Shown here: one piece after another, positions 9,465 to 18,312 of the stretch
Position numbering within the stretch: position 1 is the stretch's first letter
Layout of the letters: every line of letters starts with the position of its first letter
Assembly (NCBI RefSeq): GCF_014931605.1
Contig: NZ_CP053382.1
Span: forward strand, 2,356,001-2,420,000
From: Halomonas sp. MCCC 1A13316
GTDB lineage: Bacteria > Pseudomonadota > Gammaproteobacteria > Pseudomonadales > Halomonadaceae
DNA length: 64,000 nucleotides
Reading direction: 5' to 3'
The notes under the pieces: model-generated
Told to the model about the DNA's origin: nothing
Database searches by the model: none
Seen by the model: the letters and a program-made list of their open reading frames with translations, nothing else
Made by a program: the position numbers and the translations under genes

Positions 9465-11102
9465 TCAATGCGCCGGGCGCTCGAAGGTCGGCGGCGTCTC
9501 GAAGGTGTGCAGGGGCGCCGGGCTCGGCACGCTCCACTCGAGATCAGCCGTGTGATCGCCCCAGGCCTGTGCCGGTGCCTTCTGGCCACCCCGCGCACAG
9601 AGCACAATCACCGCGACGAACAGCAGTTGGGAAAAGCCGAAGATGAACGACCCGACGGACGAGGCCAGGTTGAAATCGGCGAACTGCAGCGCATAGTCGG
9701 GAATCCGCCGCGGCATGCCGGCCAGTCCCGAGAAGTGCATCGGGAAGAAGGTCAGGTTGACGCCGATCACCGACAGCCAGAAATGCCACTGAGACAAGCG
9801 CGGATTAGGATAATGCCCGGTCCATTTGGGCAACCAGTAGTAGGCCCCCGCCAGGATGGCGAAGAGCGCCCCGGGGACCAGCACGTAGTGGAAGTGCGCC
9901 ACCACGAAGTAGGTGTCGTGATACTGGAAATCGGCCGGAGCGATGGCCAGCATCAGGCCCGAGAAACCGCCGATGGTGAACTGCACCACGAAGGCCAGAG
10001 CGAACAGCATCGGCGGCTCGAAGCTGATCGAACCGCGGAACATGGTCGCCACCCAGTTGAAGACCTTCACCCCGGTAGGCACCGCGATCAGCATGGTGGC
10101 ATACATGAAGAACAGCTGGCCGACCAGCGGCATCCCCACGGCAAACATGTGGTGTCCCCATACCAGGAACGAGAGGATGGCGATGGAGGCGGTGGCGTAC
10201 ACCATGGAGGCGTAGCCGAACAGCCGCTTGCGGGAAAAGGTCGGGATGATCGCCGAAACGATGCCGAATGCCGGCAGGATCATGATGTAGACTTCGGGAT
10301 GCCCGAAGAACCAGAACAGGTGCTGGAACAGTACCGGATCGCCACCCCCGGCGGCGTTGAAGAAATTGGTACCGAAATTGATATCCATGAGCATCATCGT
10401 CACCACCCCGGCGAGCACCGGCATGACGGCGATCAGCAGGAAGGAAGTGATCAGCCAGGTCCATACGAACAGCGGCATGTCCATCAGGCGCATGCCCGGT
10501 GCCCGCATGTTGAGAATGGTGGCGATGATATTGATCGCGCCCAGGATCGAACTGATACCGGCAATATGCAGCGACAAAATAAAGAACGTCGTCGAAGGTG
10601 GCCCGTAAGTGGTCGACAACGGGGCATAGAAGGTCCAGCCGAAGTTCGGACCGCCACCGGGCATCAGCAGAGTGGAAAGCAGCAGACAGAAGGCCACCGG
10701 CAACAGCCAGAAGCTGAAGTTGTTCAGGCGCGGCAACGCCATGTCGGGAGCACCAATCTGCAGCGGTATCATCCAGTTGGCCAGACCGGTGAACGCCGGC
10801 ATGATCGCCCCGAACACCATGATCAGGCCATGCATGGTGGTCATCTGGTTGAAGAATTCGGGTCTGACGAACTGCAACCCAGGCTGGAAGAGCTCGAGCC
10901 GAACCACCAGGGCAAAGATGCCGCCGATGAAAAACATGGTGAGAGAGAAGATCAGGTAAAGGGTCCCGATCTCCTTGTGATTGGTGGTCAGCAGCCAGCG
11001 CAGTATGCCCTTCGGCGGGGCGTTATGAGCATGTCCATGCCCGGCTTCCGCGGCGGTGCTGCTCTGCTCGAGAATCGGTTGAGGAGGTACCTTTGGGGCC
11101 AT
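9465..11102 (-). CDS. coxA: Cytochrome c oxidase subunit I
   Basis: 545 aa, the catalytic heme-copper subunit with 12 membrane helices. The CuB/Tyr motif FGHPEVYIMILP (His and cross-linked Tyr), the WGHHMFAVG double histidine and the AHFHYVL heme a/a3 histidines are all present. The N-terminal tail is His-rich (AEAGHGHAHNAPPKG). It follows coxB by about 70 nt and precedes ctaG by about 50 nt. All active-site residues I can check are intact. Confidence 0.98.
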   Translation of the reverse strand: MAPKVPPQPILEQSSTAAEAGHGHAHNAPPKGILRWLLTTNHKEIGTLYLIFSLTMFFIGGIFALVVRLELFQPGLQFVRPEFFNQMTTMHGLIMVFGAIMPAFTGLANWMIPLQIGAPDMALPRLNNFSFWLLPVAFCLLLSTLLMPGGGPNFGWTFYAPLSTTYGPPSTTFFILSLHIAGISSILGAINIIATILNMRAPGMRLMDMPLFVWTWLITSFLLIAVMPVLAGVVTMMLMDINFGTNFFNAAGGGDPVLFQHLFWFFGHPEVYIMILPAFGIVSAIIPTFSRKRLFGYASMVYATASIAILSFLVWGHHMFAVGMPLVGQLFFMYATMLIAVPTGVKVFNWVATMFRGSISFEPPMLFALAFVVQFTIGGFSGLMLAIAPADFQYHDTYFVVAHFHYVLVPGALFAILAGAYYWLPKWTGHYPNPRLSQWHFWLSVIGVNLTFFPMHFSGLAGMPRRIPDYALQFADFNLASSVGSFIFGFSQLLFVAVIVLCARGGQKAPAQAWGDHTADLEWSVPSPAPLHTFETPPTFERPAH

Positions 11103-11175
11103 CGGAAAACTCCATAAACTATGTCTTGTTATCGCGCGTCAGGTCTGGAGCACGGCGCGAACGCCGTGCCCGCTC

Positions 11176-12294
11176 TCACTCTTCCAGCCGTTCGGCAATC
11201 TCCGAGGGCTGAACCACGTCGCCGGTCTCGTTGCCCCAGGCGTTCCGTGTAAAGGTGATGACCGCAGCCAGTTCGACGGGGTTGAGCGTGTTGCGGAATG
11301 CCGGCATGGGACTACCGGAGACGCCGTTCATGACGGTCTCGATGTGCCACTCGACATCTTCGATCAGCTGCTGATTTCCGGCCAGTGCCGGGAAGGTGGG
11401 CGGAGAGCCCTGCCCCTCGGGCTGGTGACAGGAGGCGCAGATGCTGCTGAAGACGCCCTCGCCTCGCTCCATCAACTCATCCATCTCCCATTCGCGGTCG
11501 ACACCCATGGCCTCCTCGGCGGCGGCCGCCTTGCGCTCGGCCAGCCAGGTGTCGAACTCCTCCTCCTCGACGGCCTGAACCACGATCGGCATGAAAGCGT
11601 GGTCGACACCGCAGAGCTCGGTACACTGCCCTCGATAGATGCCGGGCTCCTCGATGCGGACCCAGTTTTCGTTGACGAAGCCAGGGATACTGTCCTGCTT
11701 GACGGCAAGGTCCGGCACCCACCAGGAATGAATCACGTCATCGGAAGTGAAGAGGAAGCGAACCTTGCGATCGACGGGCAGAACGAGCGGCTCGTCCACT
11801 TCGAGCAGGTAGTGTTCGCCTCGCGCCTCTTCGCCGTTGATCTGCGCCCTGGGCGTGGCCAGGTTCGAATTGAAGGAAACGTCTTCACCGAGATACTCGT
11901 AGCGCCAGCGCCACTGCTGCCCGGTGACCATCACATCGAGATCGGCGTCGGAGGGATCGTAGATGTTCTGGAGCGTTGCGGTGGCAGGTACCGCCATGCC
12001 CACCAGGATCAGCAGCGGTATCGCCGTCCAGATGATCTCGACGGTGGTGTTCTCGTGGAAGTTGGCAGACTTGGCGCCCTTGGAATGGCGATAGCGGAAC
12101 AGGGAATAGAACATCGCCCCGAACACGACCACACCGATGACCACGCAGACCCAGAAGATGGTCATGTGCAAGCCATAGATTTCGCTACTGAGGCTCGAAA
12201 CCCCAACGGGCATGTTCCAGCCGTTTGCCAGAGCCACCTGGCTCGAGCCGACAAGGATCAAGACCCCTGCCAGCCAGACGAGCAGAGTCCGCAT
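11176..12294 (-). CDS. coxB: Cytochrome c oxidase subunit II with fused cytochrome c domain
   Basis: 372 aa. Starts with a cleavable signal (MRTLLVWLAGVLILVGSSQVALA is about 23 residues; cleavage after ALA), followed by two membrane helices and the CuA domain with HSWWVPDL and GQCTELCGVDHAFM providing the His, two Cys, Glu and Met ligands. The C-terminal extension holds a class I heme c site, CASCHQPEG, with a likely axial Met in GSPMPAF. The fusion marks a caa3-type oxidase. First of the large subunits in the operon, with a candidate promoter about 100 nt upstream. Confidence 0.97.
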   Translation of the reverse strand: MRTLLVWLAGVLILVGSSQVALANGWNMPVGVSSLSSEIYGLHMTIFWVCVVIGVVVFGAMFYSLFRYRHSKGAKSANFHENTTVEIIWTAIPLLILVGMAVPATATLQNIYDPSDADLDVMVTGQQWRWRYEYLGEDVSFNSNLATPRAQINGEEARGEHYLLEVDEPLVLPVDRKVRFLFTSDDVIHSWWVPDLAVKQDSIPGFVNENWVRIEEPGIYRGQCTELCGVDHAFMPIVVQAVEEEEFDTWLAERKAAAAEEAMGVDREWEMDELMERGEGVFSSICASCHQPEGQGSPPTFPALAGNQQLIEDVEWHIETVMNGVSGSPMPAFRNTLNPVELAAVITFTRNAWGNETGDVVQPSEIAERLEE

Positions 12295-12393
12295 CGACGC
12301 CTCCCGAAAATTTGTAGTTGTAAAGAACGGCTGCCCCGAGTGTCAGGGGTCGGGGGCTCTCATCCATGGAGAACATTAGCCGCTTCTTCATCG

Positions 12394-12421
12394 AGTATAG
12401 ATATCTAATCTTGAAAGTCAC
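12394..12421 (-). promoter_or_regulatory. Candidate sigma70-type promoter for the cox operon
   Basis: On the minus strand GTGACT (-35 like, 4 of 6 matches) is followed after 16 nt by TATACT (-10, 5 of 6), about 100 nt before the coxB start. The DUF2970 gene lies farther upstream on the same strand, so this would be an internal promoter for coxBA. Visual match only. Confidence 0.4.
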
Positions 12422-12475
12422 TGCCTACGCCTAAGCCTTCTGGCTAACGCGCCAATCAACGCAGCGTCGGCCCGC

Positions 12476-12649
12476 TTAGCCTGCAGCAAGTACCGCCACC
12501 AACGCAATCAACCCCACCAGCACCGCTGCGAGCACGACACCCGTGACGATGAAGGCAATCGGGTTTCCTTTCTCGAAGTCCTTGAGTCGCTGCTGTTCTC
12601 GTTGCACACCGAGGAAAGCGGCAAGAACGGACTTGATGACTTCCCACAT
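12476..12649 (-). CDS. DUF2970-like small membrane protein
   Basis: 57 aa, function unknown. An amphipathic start (MWEVIKSVLAAFLGVQREQQ) is followed by a charged turn RLKDFEKGNP and one C-terminal membrane helix of about 25 residues. The layout fits the DUF2970 family, small proteins commonly encoded near cox genes. The start has a strong AGGAGG with 8-nt spacing. It lies upstream of coxB on the same strand. Family assignment is from memory; the gene itself is well supported by its RBS, length and hydrophobicity. Confidence 0.8.
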   Translation of the reverse strand: MWEVIKSVLAAFLGVQREQQRLKDFEKGNPIAFIVTGVVLAAVLVGLIALVAVLAAG

Positions 12650-12886
12650 GCCAAAGTCCTCCTATTCCACAGGCCAGGGCACACGCCGAGGCACGAACCA
12701 GCACGCTTCTACCGGGCCCGTACTCAGGGAAGCATGCCATGAACCAGGCGTAAAGAAACATGCCGGGATAACGCAAAATATTCATGACGCATCGCAGCAA
12801 AAGCACGAGGAGAAATGCCCGGGCTGAGCTACACTCAAAGAGATAATTAGCCTCTTATACAGCGCATTTCCGTCAAGGAGTTCGAC

Positions 12887-13246
12887 ATGGCCAGCGCCAG
12901 CACCACTTCCTCTCGCCAGCCCCCAGCTTTCGGCCCATCACAGCCGCTCGTGGAGTGGTGGGCTCAACAGTGGGTTCAGGGAATCACCCCGATGACACGC
13001 ATACAGCTTGCCTGGATGGAGTGCCTGACCGACATGATGCAACAGGAGGCACGCTTCCTCGCCGCCCTTTCCACCGCGGGGGAACAGATCGGCAAATGCT
13101 ACGAGACCCACGGGACCGATCCGCAGAAAATGCAGGAGTGCTACGAGGAAATCGCCCGCGAGGTTGCCGACCAGCACATGCAAAGACTCAAGCAAGTATC
13201 CAACCTACCTCATGAGTTCAGGCGCTGCATATGGGAAGAGCTCTGA
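12887..13246 (+). CDS. Hypothetical helical protein
   Basis: 119 aa, not recognised. No signal peptide or membrane helix. It appears mostly helical, is rich in Trp, Met and Gln in the first half (LVEWWAQQWVQG), and contains CYETHGTDPQKMQECYEEIA. A phasin-like or small regulatory protein is conceivable, but nothing proves it. AAGGAG lies about 7 nt before the ATG, and a strong terminator follows about 45 nt after the stop, so it is very likely a real single-gene unit. Confidence 0.75.
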   Translation: MASASTTSSRQPPAFGPSQPLVEWWAQQWVQGITPMTRIQLAWMECLTDMMQQEARFLAALSTAGEQIGKCYETHGTDPQKMQECYEEIAREVADQHMQRLKQVSNLPHEFRRCIWEEL

Positions 13247-13292
13247 ATGAGCCAACGGGAGGAGTTGAGCACATAGCGGTCAGGCCGAAACG

Positions 13293-13331
13293 AAAAACCG
13301 CCACCTCGGGAAACCCGTAGTGGCGGTTTTT
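13293..13331. terminator. Bidirectional intrinsic terminator
   Basis: AAAAACCGCCAC pairs with GTGGCGGTTTTT around a short loop containing CGGGAAACCCG. T-runs exist on both strands, so it can end the 12887 gene on the plus strand and the tRNA-Pro transcript on the minus strand. Confidence 0.9.
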
Positions 13332-13340
13332 CTTAATCAG

Positions 13341-13417
13341 TGGTCGGAGCGACAGGATTCGAACCTGCGACCTCTGCAACCCCATTGCAGCGCGCTACCA
13401 AGCTGCGCCACGCTCCG
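13341..13417 (-). tRNA. tRNA-Pro (anticodon GGG)
   Basis: 77 nt including an encoded CCA end. The acceptor stem CGGAGCG pairs with CGCTCCG. The anticodon stem CTGCA/TGCAG encloses the loop ATGGGGT, giving anticodon GGG. The T-loop GGTTCGAATCC and a D-arm with AGCTTGGTAGC are standard. It ends just before the shared terminator at 13293-13331. No integrated element is seen next to it. Confidence 0.97.
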
Positions 13418-13706
13418 ACATTTTGCGTATCGATCATGCGCTACGAGAAGCAGCGAACAGCGATACTATCAGGGTGACCGACCTTGCCGGCGCCCCGGAG
13501 AACGAGGCGTATACTAGCGCGTTCGAGCCCAAATAGAAAGTCTCTTTTGTACTTTCTTTTCAGTTGGTTGCCTTGCCCCCGGCTGCGCGGTGCGGATCGA
13601 CGACGGCACCGAGCCCTCGCCTGTCATCGTCGACTTCGCCCTTTCATGACGATCGACGCTATCTTCACCTCTGCAGGCACAATCACATCGTAAAGGGAGA
13701 AATCGC

Positions 13707-14459
13707 ATGTCACGCTTTTCACTGGACGGCCGAGTCGCCATGGTCACCGGCTGCAACAAGGGGCTCGGGCAAGGCATCGCCGTGGCCCTGGCCGAAGCCG
13801 GCGCCGACGTCGTCGGGGTCAATCGCCGCCCCGCCGACGAGACCCGCGAGCGCATCGAATCGCTGGGCCGCCGCTATGTGAACCTCGAGGCCCGGCTCGG
13901 CCATGATCGCGCGGAAGAGATCGTTGCTCAAGCCGTCGAAAGCCTGTGTCGCATCGACATACTCGTCAACAACGCGGGCTCTATCCGGCGCGCCCCGGCG
14001 CTGGAATTCACCGAGGCGGACTGGGACGAGGTGATGGATCTCAACCTCAAGGCCCCCTTCTTTCTCAGCCAACAAGTGGCTCGTCACCTGGTGGAGCGCC
14101 AGGCGCCGGGACGCATCGTCAACATCGCCTCGGTGCTGTCGTTCCAGGGCGGCATTCGCGTCCCCTCCTACACCGCCAGCAAGAGCGGCATCCTCGGGCT
14201 GACACGCCTGCTGGCCAACGAGTGGGCCGCCCATGGCATCACGGTCAACGCCATCGCCCCCGGCTACATGGCCACCGACAACACTCAGGCGCTGCGCGAG
14301 GACGAGACGCGCAGCGCCGAGATCCTCGGCCGTATTCCCGCCGGTCGCTGGGGAACGCCTGACGATCTCGCCGGCGCCGCGACCTTCCTCTGCTCCGATG
14401 CCGCCGCCTACGTCAACGGGCATGCCCTTGCCGTGGATGGCGGCTGGCTTGCGCGCTGA
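13707..14459 (+). CDS. kduD: 2-dehydro-3-deoxy-D-gluconate 5-dehydrogenase (KduD-like SDR)
   Basis: 250-aa classical short-chain dehydrogenase that interconverts 2,5-diketo-3-deoxygluconate and KDG in hexuronate breakdown. Seen: cofactor loop TGCNKGLGQG, NNAG, catalytic Ser in NIASVLSF and the YTASK catalytic pair. The tail RIPAGRWG ... VNGHALAVDGGWLAR is characteristic of KduD. AAAGGGAG lies upstream of the ATG. No kduI or pectin/alginate lyase genes are nearby, so its role may instead be tied to the altronate-type dehydratase downstream. Confidence 0.85.
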   Translation: MSRFSLDGRVAMVTGCNKGLGQGIAVALAEAGADVVGVNRRPADETRERIESLGRRYVNLEARLGHDRAEEIVAQAVESLCRIDILVNNAGSIRRAPALEFTEADWDEVMDLNLKAPFFLSQQVARHLVERQAPGRIVNIASVLSFQGGIRVPSYTASKSGILGLTRLLANEWAAHGITVNAIAPGYMATDNTQALREDETRSAEILGRIPAGRWGTPDDLAGAATFLCSDAAAYVNGHALAVDGGWLAR

Positions 14460-14525
14460 CGCACGCCTCGCCGGCGTCAGGTTGCATTTCGTCCGGACTG
14501 AGCCATAATCGGGATAAATGTCAGG

Positions 14526-14544
14526 CTAGTATCCTGTCATACCA
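14526..14544 (+). promoter_or_regulatory. NanR-like operator box, site B
   Basis: CTAGTATCCTGTCATACCA, about 80 nt upstream of the SDR gene at 14625. On the other strand it reads TGGTATGACAGGATACTAG, resembling the GGTATA tandem repeats bound by NanR. The core STGTCATACMA recurs at 23308 and 26491. A NanR-like GntR gene lies at 18313-19029. Confidence 0.6.
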
Positions 14545-14624
14545 CCTATCTCGAAACAGGCGCCGCATCGATAACCACGCCGCTCTATAACTACGCCGCC
14601 CTATAACTACATTGAGGAACCGTC

Positions 14625-15374
14625 ATGCGACTGCGCGACAGGACAGCGTTGATCACGGCCGCGGGTCAAGGAATCGGGCGTGCGACCGCCCTGCGCTTCG
14701 CCGCCGAGGGTGCCCATGTCATCGCCACCGATATCGATGCGGACAAGCTAAGCGACCTGTCGTCCAGCGACGGCATCGATATCCGCAGCCTGGACGTACT
14801 GGACTCGAAAGCCGTCGATGCCCTCGCCAGCGAGCTGCCTCCCGTGAACGTGTTGTTCAATTGCGCCGGCTTCGTGGCCAGCGGTTCGCTGCTCGACGGC
14901 AGCGATAGTGATTGGGAGTTGTCGCTGGCCTTGAACGTGACCGCGATGATGCGCATGACCCGTGCCCTGCTGCCGGGCATGATCGAGCATGGCGGCGGCA
15001 GCATCATCAATATGGCCTCGGTGGCTTCCAGCCTCAAGGGCGTACCCAACCGCTGCGCCTATGGCACCACCAAGGCCGCGGTGATCGGCCTGACCAAGTC
15101 GATCGCCGCCGATTACATCGGCCATGGCATCCGTTGCAATGCCATCTGCCCCGGCACCGTGGACTCCCCTTCGCTGCGCCAGCGCATTCGCGACCAGGCC
15201 CACCGGCAGGGGCGAACCGAAGCCGCAGTGCACGCCGAATTTCTTGCTCGCCAACCACTGGGGCGGCTTGGCACGGCGGAGGAGATCGCCGCCCTGGCCA
15301 CTTATCTCGCCGCGGACGAATCCGCTTATACCACCGGCACCGCCCAGGTGATCGACGGCGGCTGGCTGATCTGA
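14625..15374 (+). CDS. 2-keto-3-deoxy-L-fuconate 4-dehydrogenase type SDR
   Basis: 249-aa short-chain dehydrogenase. By similarity to the L-fucose pathway enzyme it would oxidise 2-keto-3-deoxy-L-fuconate to the 2,4-diketo acid with NAD+. Seen: TAAGQGIGRA cofactor loop, NCAG, SVAS Ser and YGTTK catalytic pair; the IRCNAICPGTVDSPSLRQRI stretch is typical of this BDH2-like branch. The next gene encodes the hydrolase expected to act on its product. It is preceded by NanR-like box B. The substrate is inferred from neighbours and from fucD at 26593. Confidence 0.8.
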   Translation: MRLRDRTALITAAGQGIGRATALRFAAEGAHVIATDIDADKLSDLSSSDGIDIRSLDVLDSKAVDALASELPPVNVLFNCAGFVASGSLLDGSDSDWELSLALNVTAMMRMTRALLPGMIEHGGGSIINMASVASSLKGVPNRCAYGTTKAAVIGLTKSIAADYIGHGIRCNAICPGTVDSPSLRQRIRDQAHRQGRTEAAVHAEFLARQPLGRLGTAEEIAALATYLAADESAYTTGTAQVIDGGWLI

Positions 15375-15411
15375 ACCCCGAGCTGTTCTGAATTCCGAGA
15401 GAGGAGACGAC

Positions 15412-16269
15412 ATGAAACTGCTGCGCTTCGGTCCCAAGGGCCACGAGAAACCTGGCCTGCTCGACGCCCAGGGTGTGATTCGCGATCTGTCCGCCCATAT
15501 CGACGACCTCGACGGGCAGCGCCTGGGGCGCACCAGCCTGGCCCGGCTTGCGGAGCTGGACCCCTCTCGCCTGCCCGAGGTAGCTGCCGATACCCGGCTA
15601 GGCCCCTGCGTGGGCCGAGTGGGCAAGTTCATCTGCATCGGTCTCAACTACTCCGACCACGCCGCCGAAACCGGCGCCGAGGTGCCGCCGGAACCGGTGG
15701 TCTTCAACAAGTGGACCAGCGCCATCTGCGGACCCGACGACGACGTCATCATCCCCCGTGGCTCTAGCAAGACTGACTGGGAGGTCGAGCTTGGGGTGGT
15801 GATCGGCAAGCAGGCCCGCTATGTAGCCGAAGCCGACGCCATGGAGCACGTGGCCGGCTACTGCGTGGTCAACGACATCTCCGAGCGGGAGTTCCAGCTC
15901 GAGCGCAGCGGCACCTGGGACAAGGGCAAGGGTTGCGACACCTTCGGCCCTCTGGGTCCCTGGCTGGTGACACCGGATGAGATCGACGAACCGCATGAGC
16001 TCGACCTGTGGCTGGAGGTGGACGGTCACCGCTACCAGAACGGCAACACCCGCACCATGGTCTACCGAATCCCCTTCCTGATCAGCTATCTGAGCCGATT
16101 CATGACGCTCACGCCGGGCGACGTCATCTCCACCGGCACCCCACCGGGAGTCGGCATGGGCCAGAAGCCGTCGGTCTACCTGCGGCCCGGCCAGCAGATG
16201 CGCCTGGGCATCGAAGGGCTGGGCATCCAGACCCAGGGCGTGATTGCCGAACCCGAGGGCAACGCCTAG
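15412..16269 (+). CDS. 2,4-diketo-3-deoxy-L-fuconate hydrolase type FAH protein
   Basis: 285-aa fumarylacetoacetate hydrolase superfamily member, expected to split 2,4-diketo-3-deoxy-L-fuconate into pyruvate and L-lactate. The opening MKLLRFGPKGHEKPGLLDA, the GLNYSDHAAE loop, metal ligands in DWEVELGVVIG and CVVNDISER, and the GDVISTGTPPGVG signature are present. It follows the SDR gene by 37 nt with GAGAGGAG before the ATG. Such proteins are often misnamed ureidoglycolate lyase; context favours the fuconate role. Confidence 0.82.
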   Translation: MKLLRFGPKGHEKPGLLDAQGVIRDLSAHIDDLDGQRLGRTSLARLAELDPSRLPEVAADTRLGPCVGRVGKFICIGLNYSDHAAETGAEVPPEPVVFNKWTSAICGPDDDVIIPRGSSKTDWEVELGVVIGKQARYVAEADAMEHVAGYCVVNDISEREFQLERSGTWDKGKGCDTFGPLGPWLVTPDEIDEPHELDLWLEVDGHRYQNGNTRTMVYRIPFLISYLSRFMTLTPGDVISTGTPPGVGMGQKPSVYLRPGQQMRLGIEGLGIQTQGVIAEPEGNA

Positions 16270-16293
16270 CGCCCTGTACCCGGAGCCTTGACC

Positions 16294-17934
16294 ATGAGCG
16301 AAACCATTGCCAGCGACGGCGGCCAGCTCGATAGCCTGTGCGTTCACGCCGCAGACAACGTACGCGTGGCGCTGAAGGACTTGCCGGCCGGCACCAGGGT
16401 CATCGACGGAAGTTGCGAACTGCAGCTGGCAGAGCCGATCCGCCACAAGCACAAGTTCAGCCTTAGCGACCTGGCCCCCGGCGATGCCGTGATCATGTAC
16501 GGCGTGACCGTGGGCCGCGCGACTCGCCCCATTCCGGCGGGAACGGCCATCAGCATCGACAACACCGAGCACAGCACCGCCACCACCATGCCCCAAGCGA
16601 AACGCGGCGAATGGCAGGCACCGGACGTGTCGGCTTTTACCGGAGCCACCTTCGACGGCTATCACCGCCCCGACGGCAAGGTCGGAACGGCCAACGTATG
16701 GCTGGTGGTACCGCTGGTGTTCTGCGAAAACCGCAACATCGAGGTGTTGCGCCAGAGCGTCGCCGATGCGCTGGGCGAAGATCCCTTCCGCGACTACAAG
16801 CGTATGGCGCGTACGCTACTGCACGGCGAGAGCGGCACCGAACCGGAGACACCAGCGCGCGAACGGCTATTCCCCAACGTCGATGGCGTGCGCTTTCTCA
16901 CCCATACCCTCGGCTGCGGCGGTACCGACGACGACGCCCAGGCGTTGTGCCAATTGCTGGCGGGCTACATCTGCCACCCCAACGTCGCCGGGGCCACCGT
17001 GCTCAGCCTGGGCTGCCAGAAAGCCCAGATCGAGATGCTGAAAGCCGCCGTGACCGAGCGCGATCCGCGCGGGCTGCGGCCCGTCCACTACCTGGAGCAA
17101 CAGGCCAGTACCAGTGAGCAAGCGCTGATCCGCGACGCCTTGACGACCATTTTCGACGGCCTGGCTGCGGCCAATCGCGTCGAGCGCGCTCCCGCCCCGC
17201 TCTCGGCTCTCTCGCTCGGGGTCGAGTGCGGTGGCTCCGACGGTTTCTCGGGGCTTTCGGCCAATCCGCTGGTGGGCGCCGTGGTCGATCGCCTGGTGGC
17301 GCTGGGAGGCAGCGGCATTCTCAGTGAGTTTCCCGAGCTGTGCGGCGTCGAGCACGAGCTGATCGCCCGCTGCCGGGACGACGCCGTAGCCGAGCGCTTC
17401 GAAGAATTGATGGAAGCCTACCAACAGCATGCCGCCCGGGTGGGCGCCGACTTTTCCATGAACCCCTCGCCGGGCAACGTTCGCGACGGCTTGATCACCG
17501 ATGCCATGAAGTCGGCTGGTGCGGCCAAGAAAGGCGGCGACAGCCCCGTGGTGGACGTACTCGACTACACCGAACCGCAAACCCGTGCGGGACTCAACCT
17601 GCTCTGCACTCCGGGCAACGATGTCGAGTCCACCACCGCGCTGGCCGGCTCGGGCGCCAACTTGATCCTCTTCACCACCGGCCTGGGTACGCCTACCGGC
17701 AACCCGGTTACCCCGGTACTGAAGATCTCCAGCAACAGTGAATTGGCCAGCCGCATGGGTGATGTCATCGACTTCGATGCCGGGCCGATCATTCGCGGGG
17801 AGGCGAGCATCGCCGAGCTGGCCGACGAACTCCTGCAGCGCTGCATCGACACCGCCTCCGGCCGCTACCGCCCGCATGCGGTGCGCCTGGCGCAGTATGA
17901 CTTTATACCCTGGAAGCGCGGCGTCTCTTTATAG
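16294..17934 (+). CDS. UxaA-family altronate dehydratase (SAF plus catalytic domain)
   Basis: 546 aa, full-length UxaA-like enzyme: an N-terminal SAF domain (about residues 12-90) and a large C-terminal dehydratase domain with conserved Cys/His motifs THTLGCGGTDDD, SLGCQKAQIE and LGVECGGSDGFSG. Members remove water from D-altronate or related aldonates to give KDG-type acids, usually with iron. The start is the ATG at 16294; another ATG two codons upstream (16288) is possible. Lies 24 nt after the FAH gene, so probably cotranscribed. The actual sugar acid is unknown; KduD at 13707 could process a keto-deoxy product. Confidence 0.82.
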   Translation: MSETIASDGGQLDSLCVHAADNVRVALKDLPAGTRVIDGSCELQLAEPIRHKHKFSLSDLAPGDAVIMYGVTVGRATRPIPAGTAISIDNTEHSTATTMPQAKRGEWQAPDVSAFTGATFDGYHRPDGKVGTANVWLVVPLVFCENRNIEVLRQSVADALGEDPFRDYKRMARTLLHGESGTEPETPARERLFPNVDGVRFLTHTLGCGGTDDDAQALCQLLAGYICHPNVAGATVLSLGCQKAQIEMLKAAVTERDPRGLRPVHYLEQQASTSEQALIRDALTTIFDGLAAANRVERAPAPLSALSLGVECGGSDGFSGLSANPLVGAVVDRLVALGGSGILSEFPELCGVEHELIARCRDDAVAERFEELMEAYQQHAARVGADFSMNPSPGNVRDGLITDAMKSAGAAKKGGDSPVVDVLDYTEPQTRAGLNLLCTPGNDVESTTALAGSGANLILFTTGLGTPTGNPVTPVLKISSNSELASRMGDVIDFDAGPIIRGEASIAELADELLQRCIDTASGRYRPHAVRLAQYDFIPWKRGVSL

Positions 17935-18312
17935 GGAATAACGTGGCTGCGCCTCATCGCTGAGAAATACCCAGCTATCGCGATCTTGCGAGCTAGAGCC
18001 AGGGCTAGGCCCGTTCCCTACGGGCCAACGCATTTCCCATATCCGTGTGGGTCACAAGGGGAAATTGGGCGAGAAAGCGTAGCTTGGAAGCGCTGAGCAA
18101 ATTGGCGAGCGGACTCGGCGTCCCCAGATGAACCGCAAGGCGCACGGAGCACAGTACCAAGCGAAGCGACAAACAGCCGTAGGCTGGCCCCGAAGGGGCG
18201 AGAAGCCGAAGGCTGCGAGTCAACCGGAGCATATGGGGTATATGTGAGGATTCTGACCGGGCTGGCGCTCCAGCACCGCGCAACGCAGCGATTCGCTCGC
18301 GCAGACATTTGT
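17935..18312. other. 378-nt structured intergenic region, possible dispersed repeat
   Basis: No convincing gene. It holds several short hairpins: GGCCCGT/ACGGGCC at 18008-18026, CAGCC/GGCTG at 18174-18186, GCCCC/GGGGC at 18187-18199 and AGCC/GGCT at 18204-18214. The last three are nearly back to back with GTA/GAA loops. It lies between convergent genes (uxaA-like and nanR-like), so termination or a REP-like element is likely. The open minus-strand frames through it do not look like a protein family I know. Confidence 0.5.

Noticed and set aside
9411..11117. 568-aa open frame antisense to coxA
   Set aside because: It mirrors coxA, is rich in His, Gln, Glu and Arg as expected for an antisense frame of a hydrophobic gene in GC-rich DNA, and matches no family.
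13341..13417. tRNA-Pro as an integration site
   Set aside because: No integrase and no repeat of the tRNA 3' end was found nearby.
13505..13520. GTATAC palindrome upstream of kduD
   Set aside because: Only six bases, no partner half-site and no match to the block-1 box.
15412..16269. Ureidoglycolate lyase naming for the FAH protein
   Set aside because: No purine-degradation genes are present; neighbours fit the fuconate pathway.
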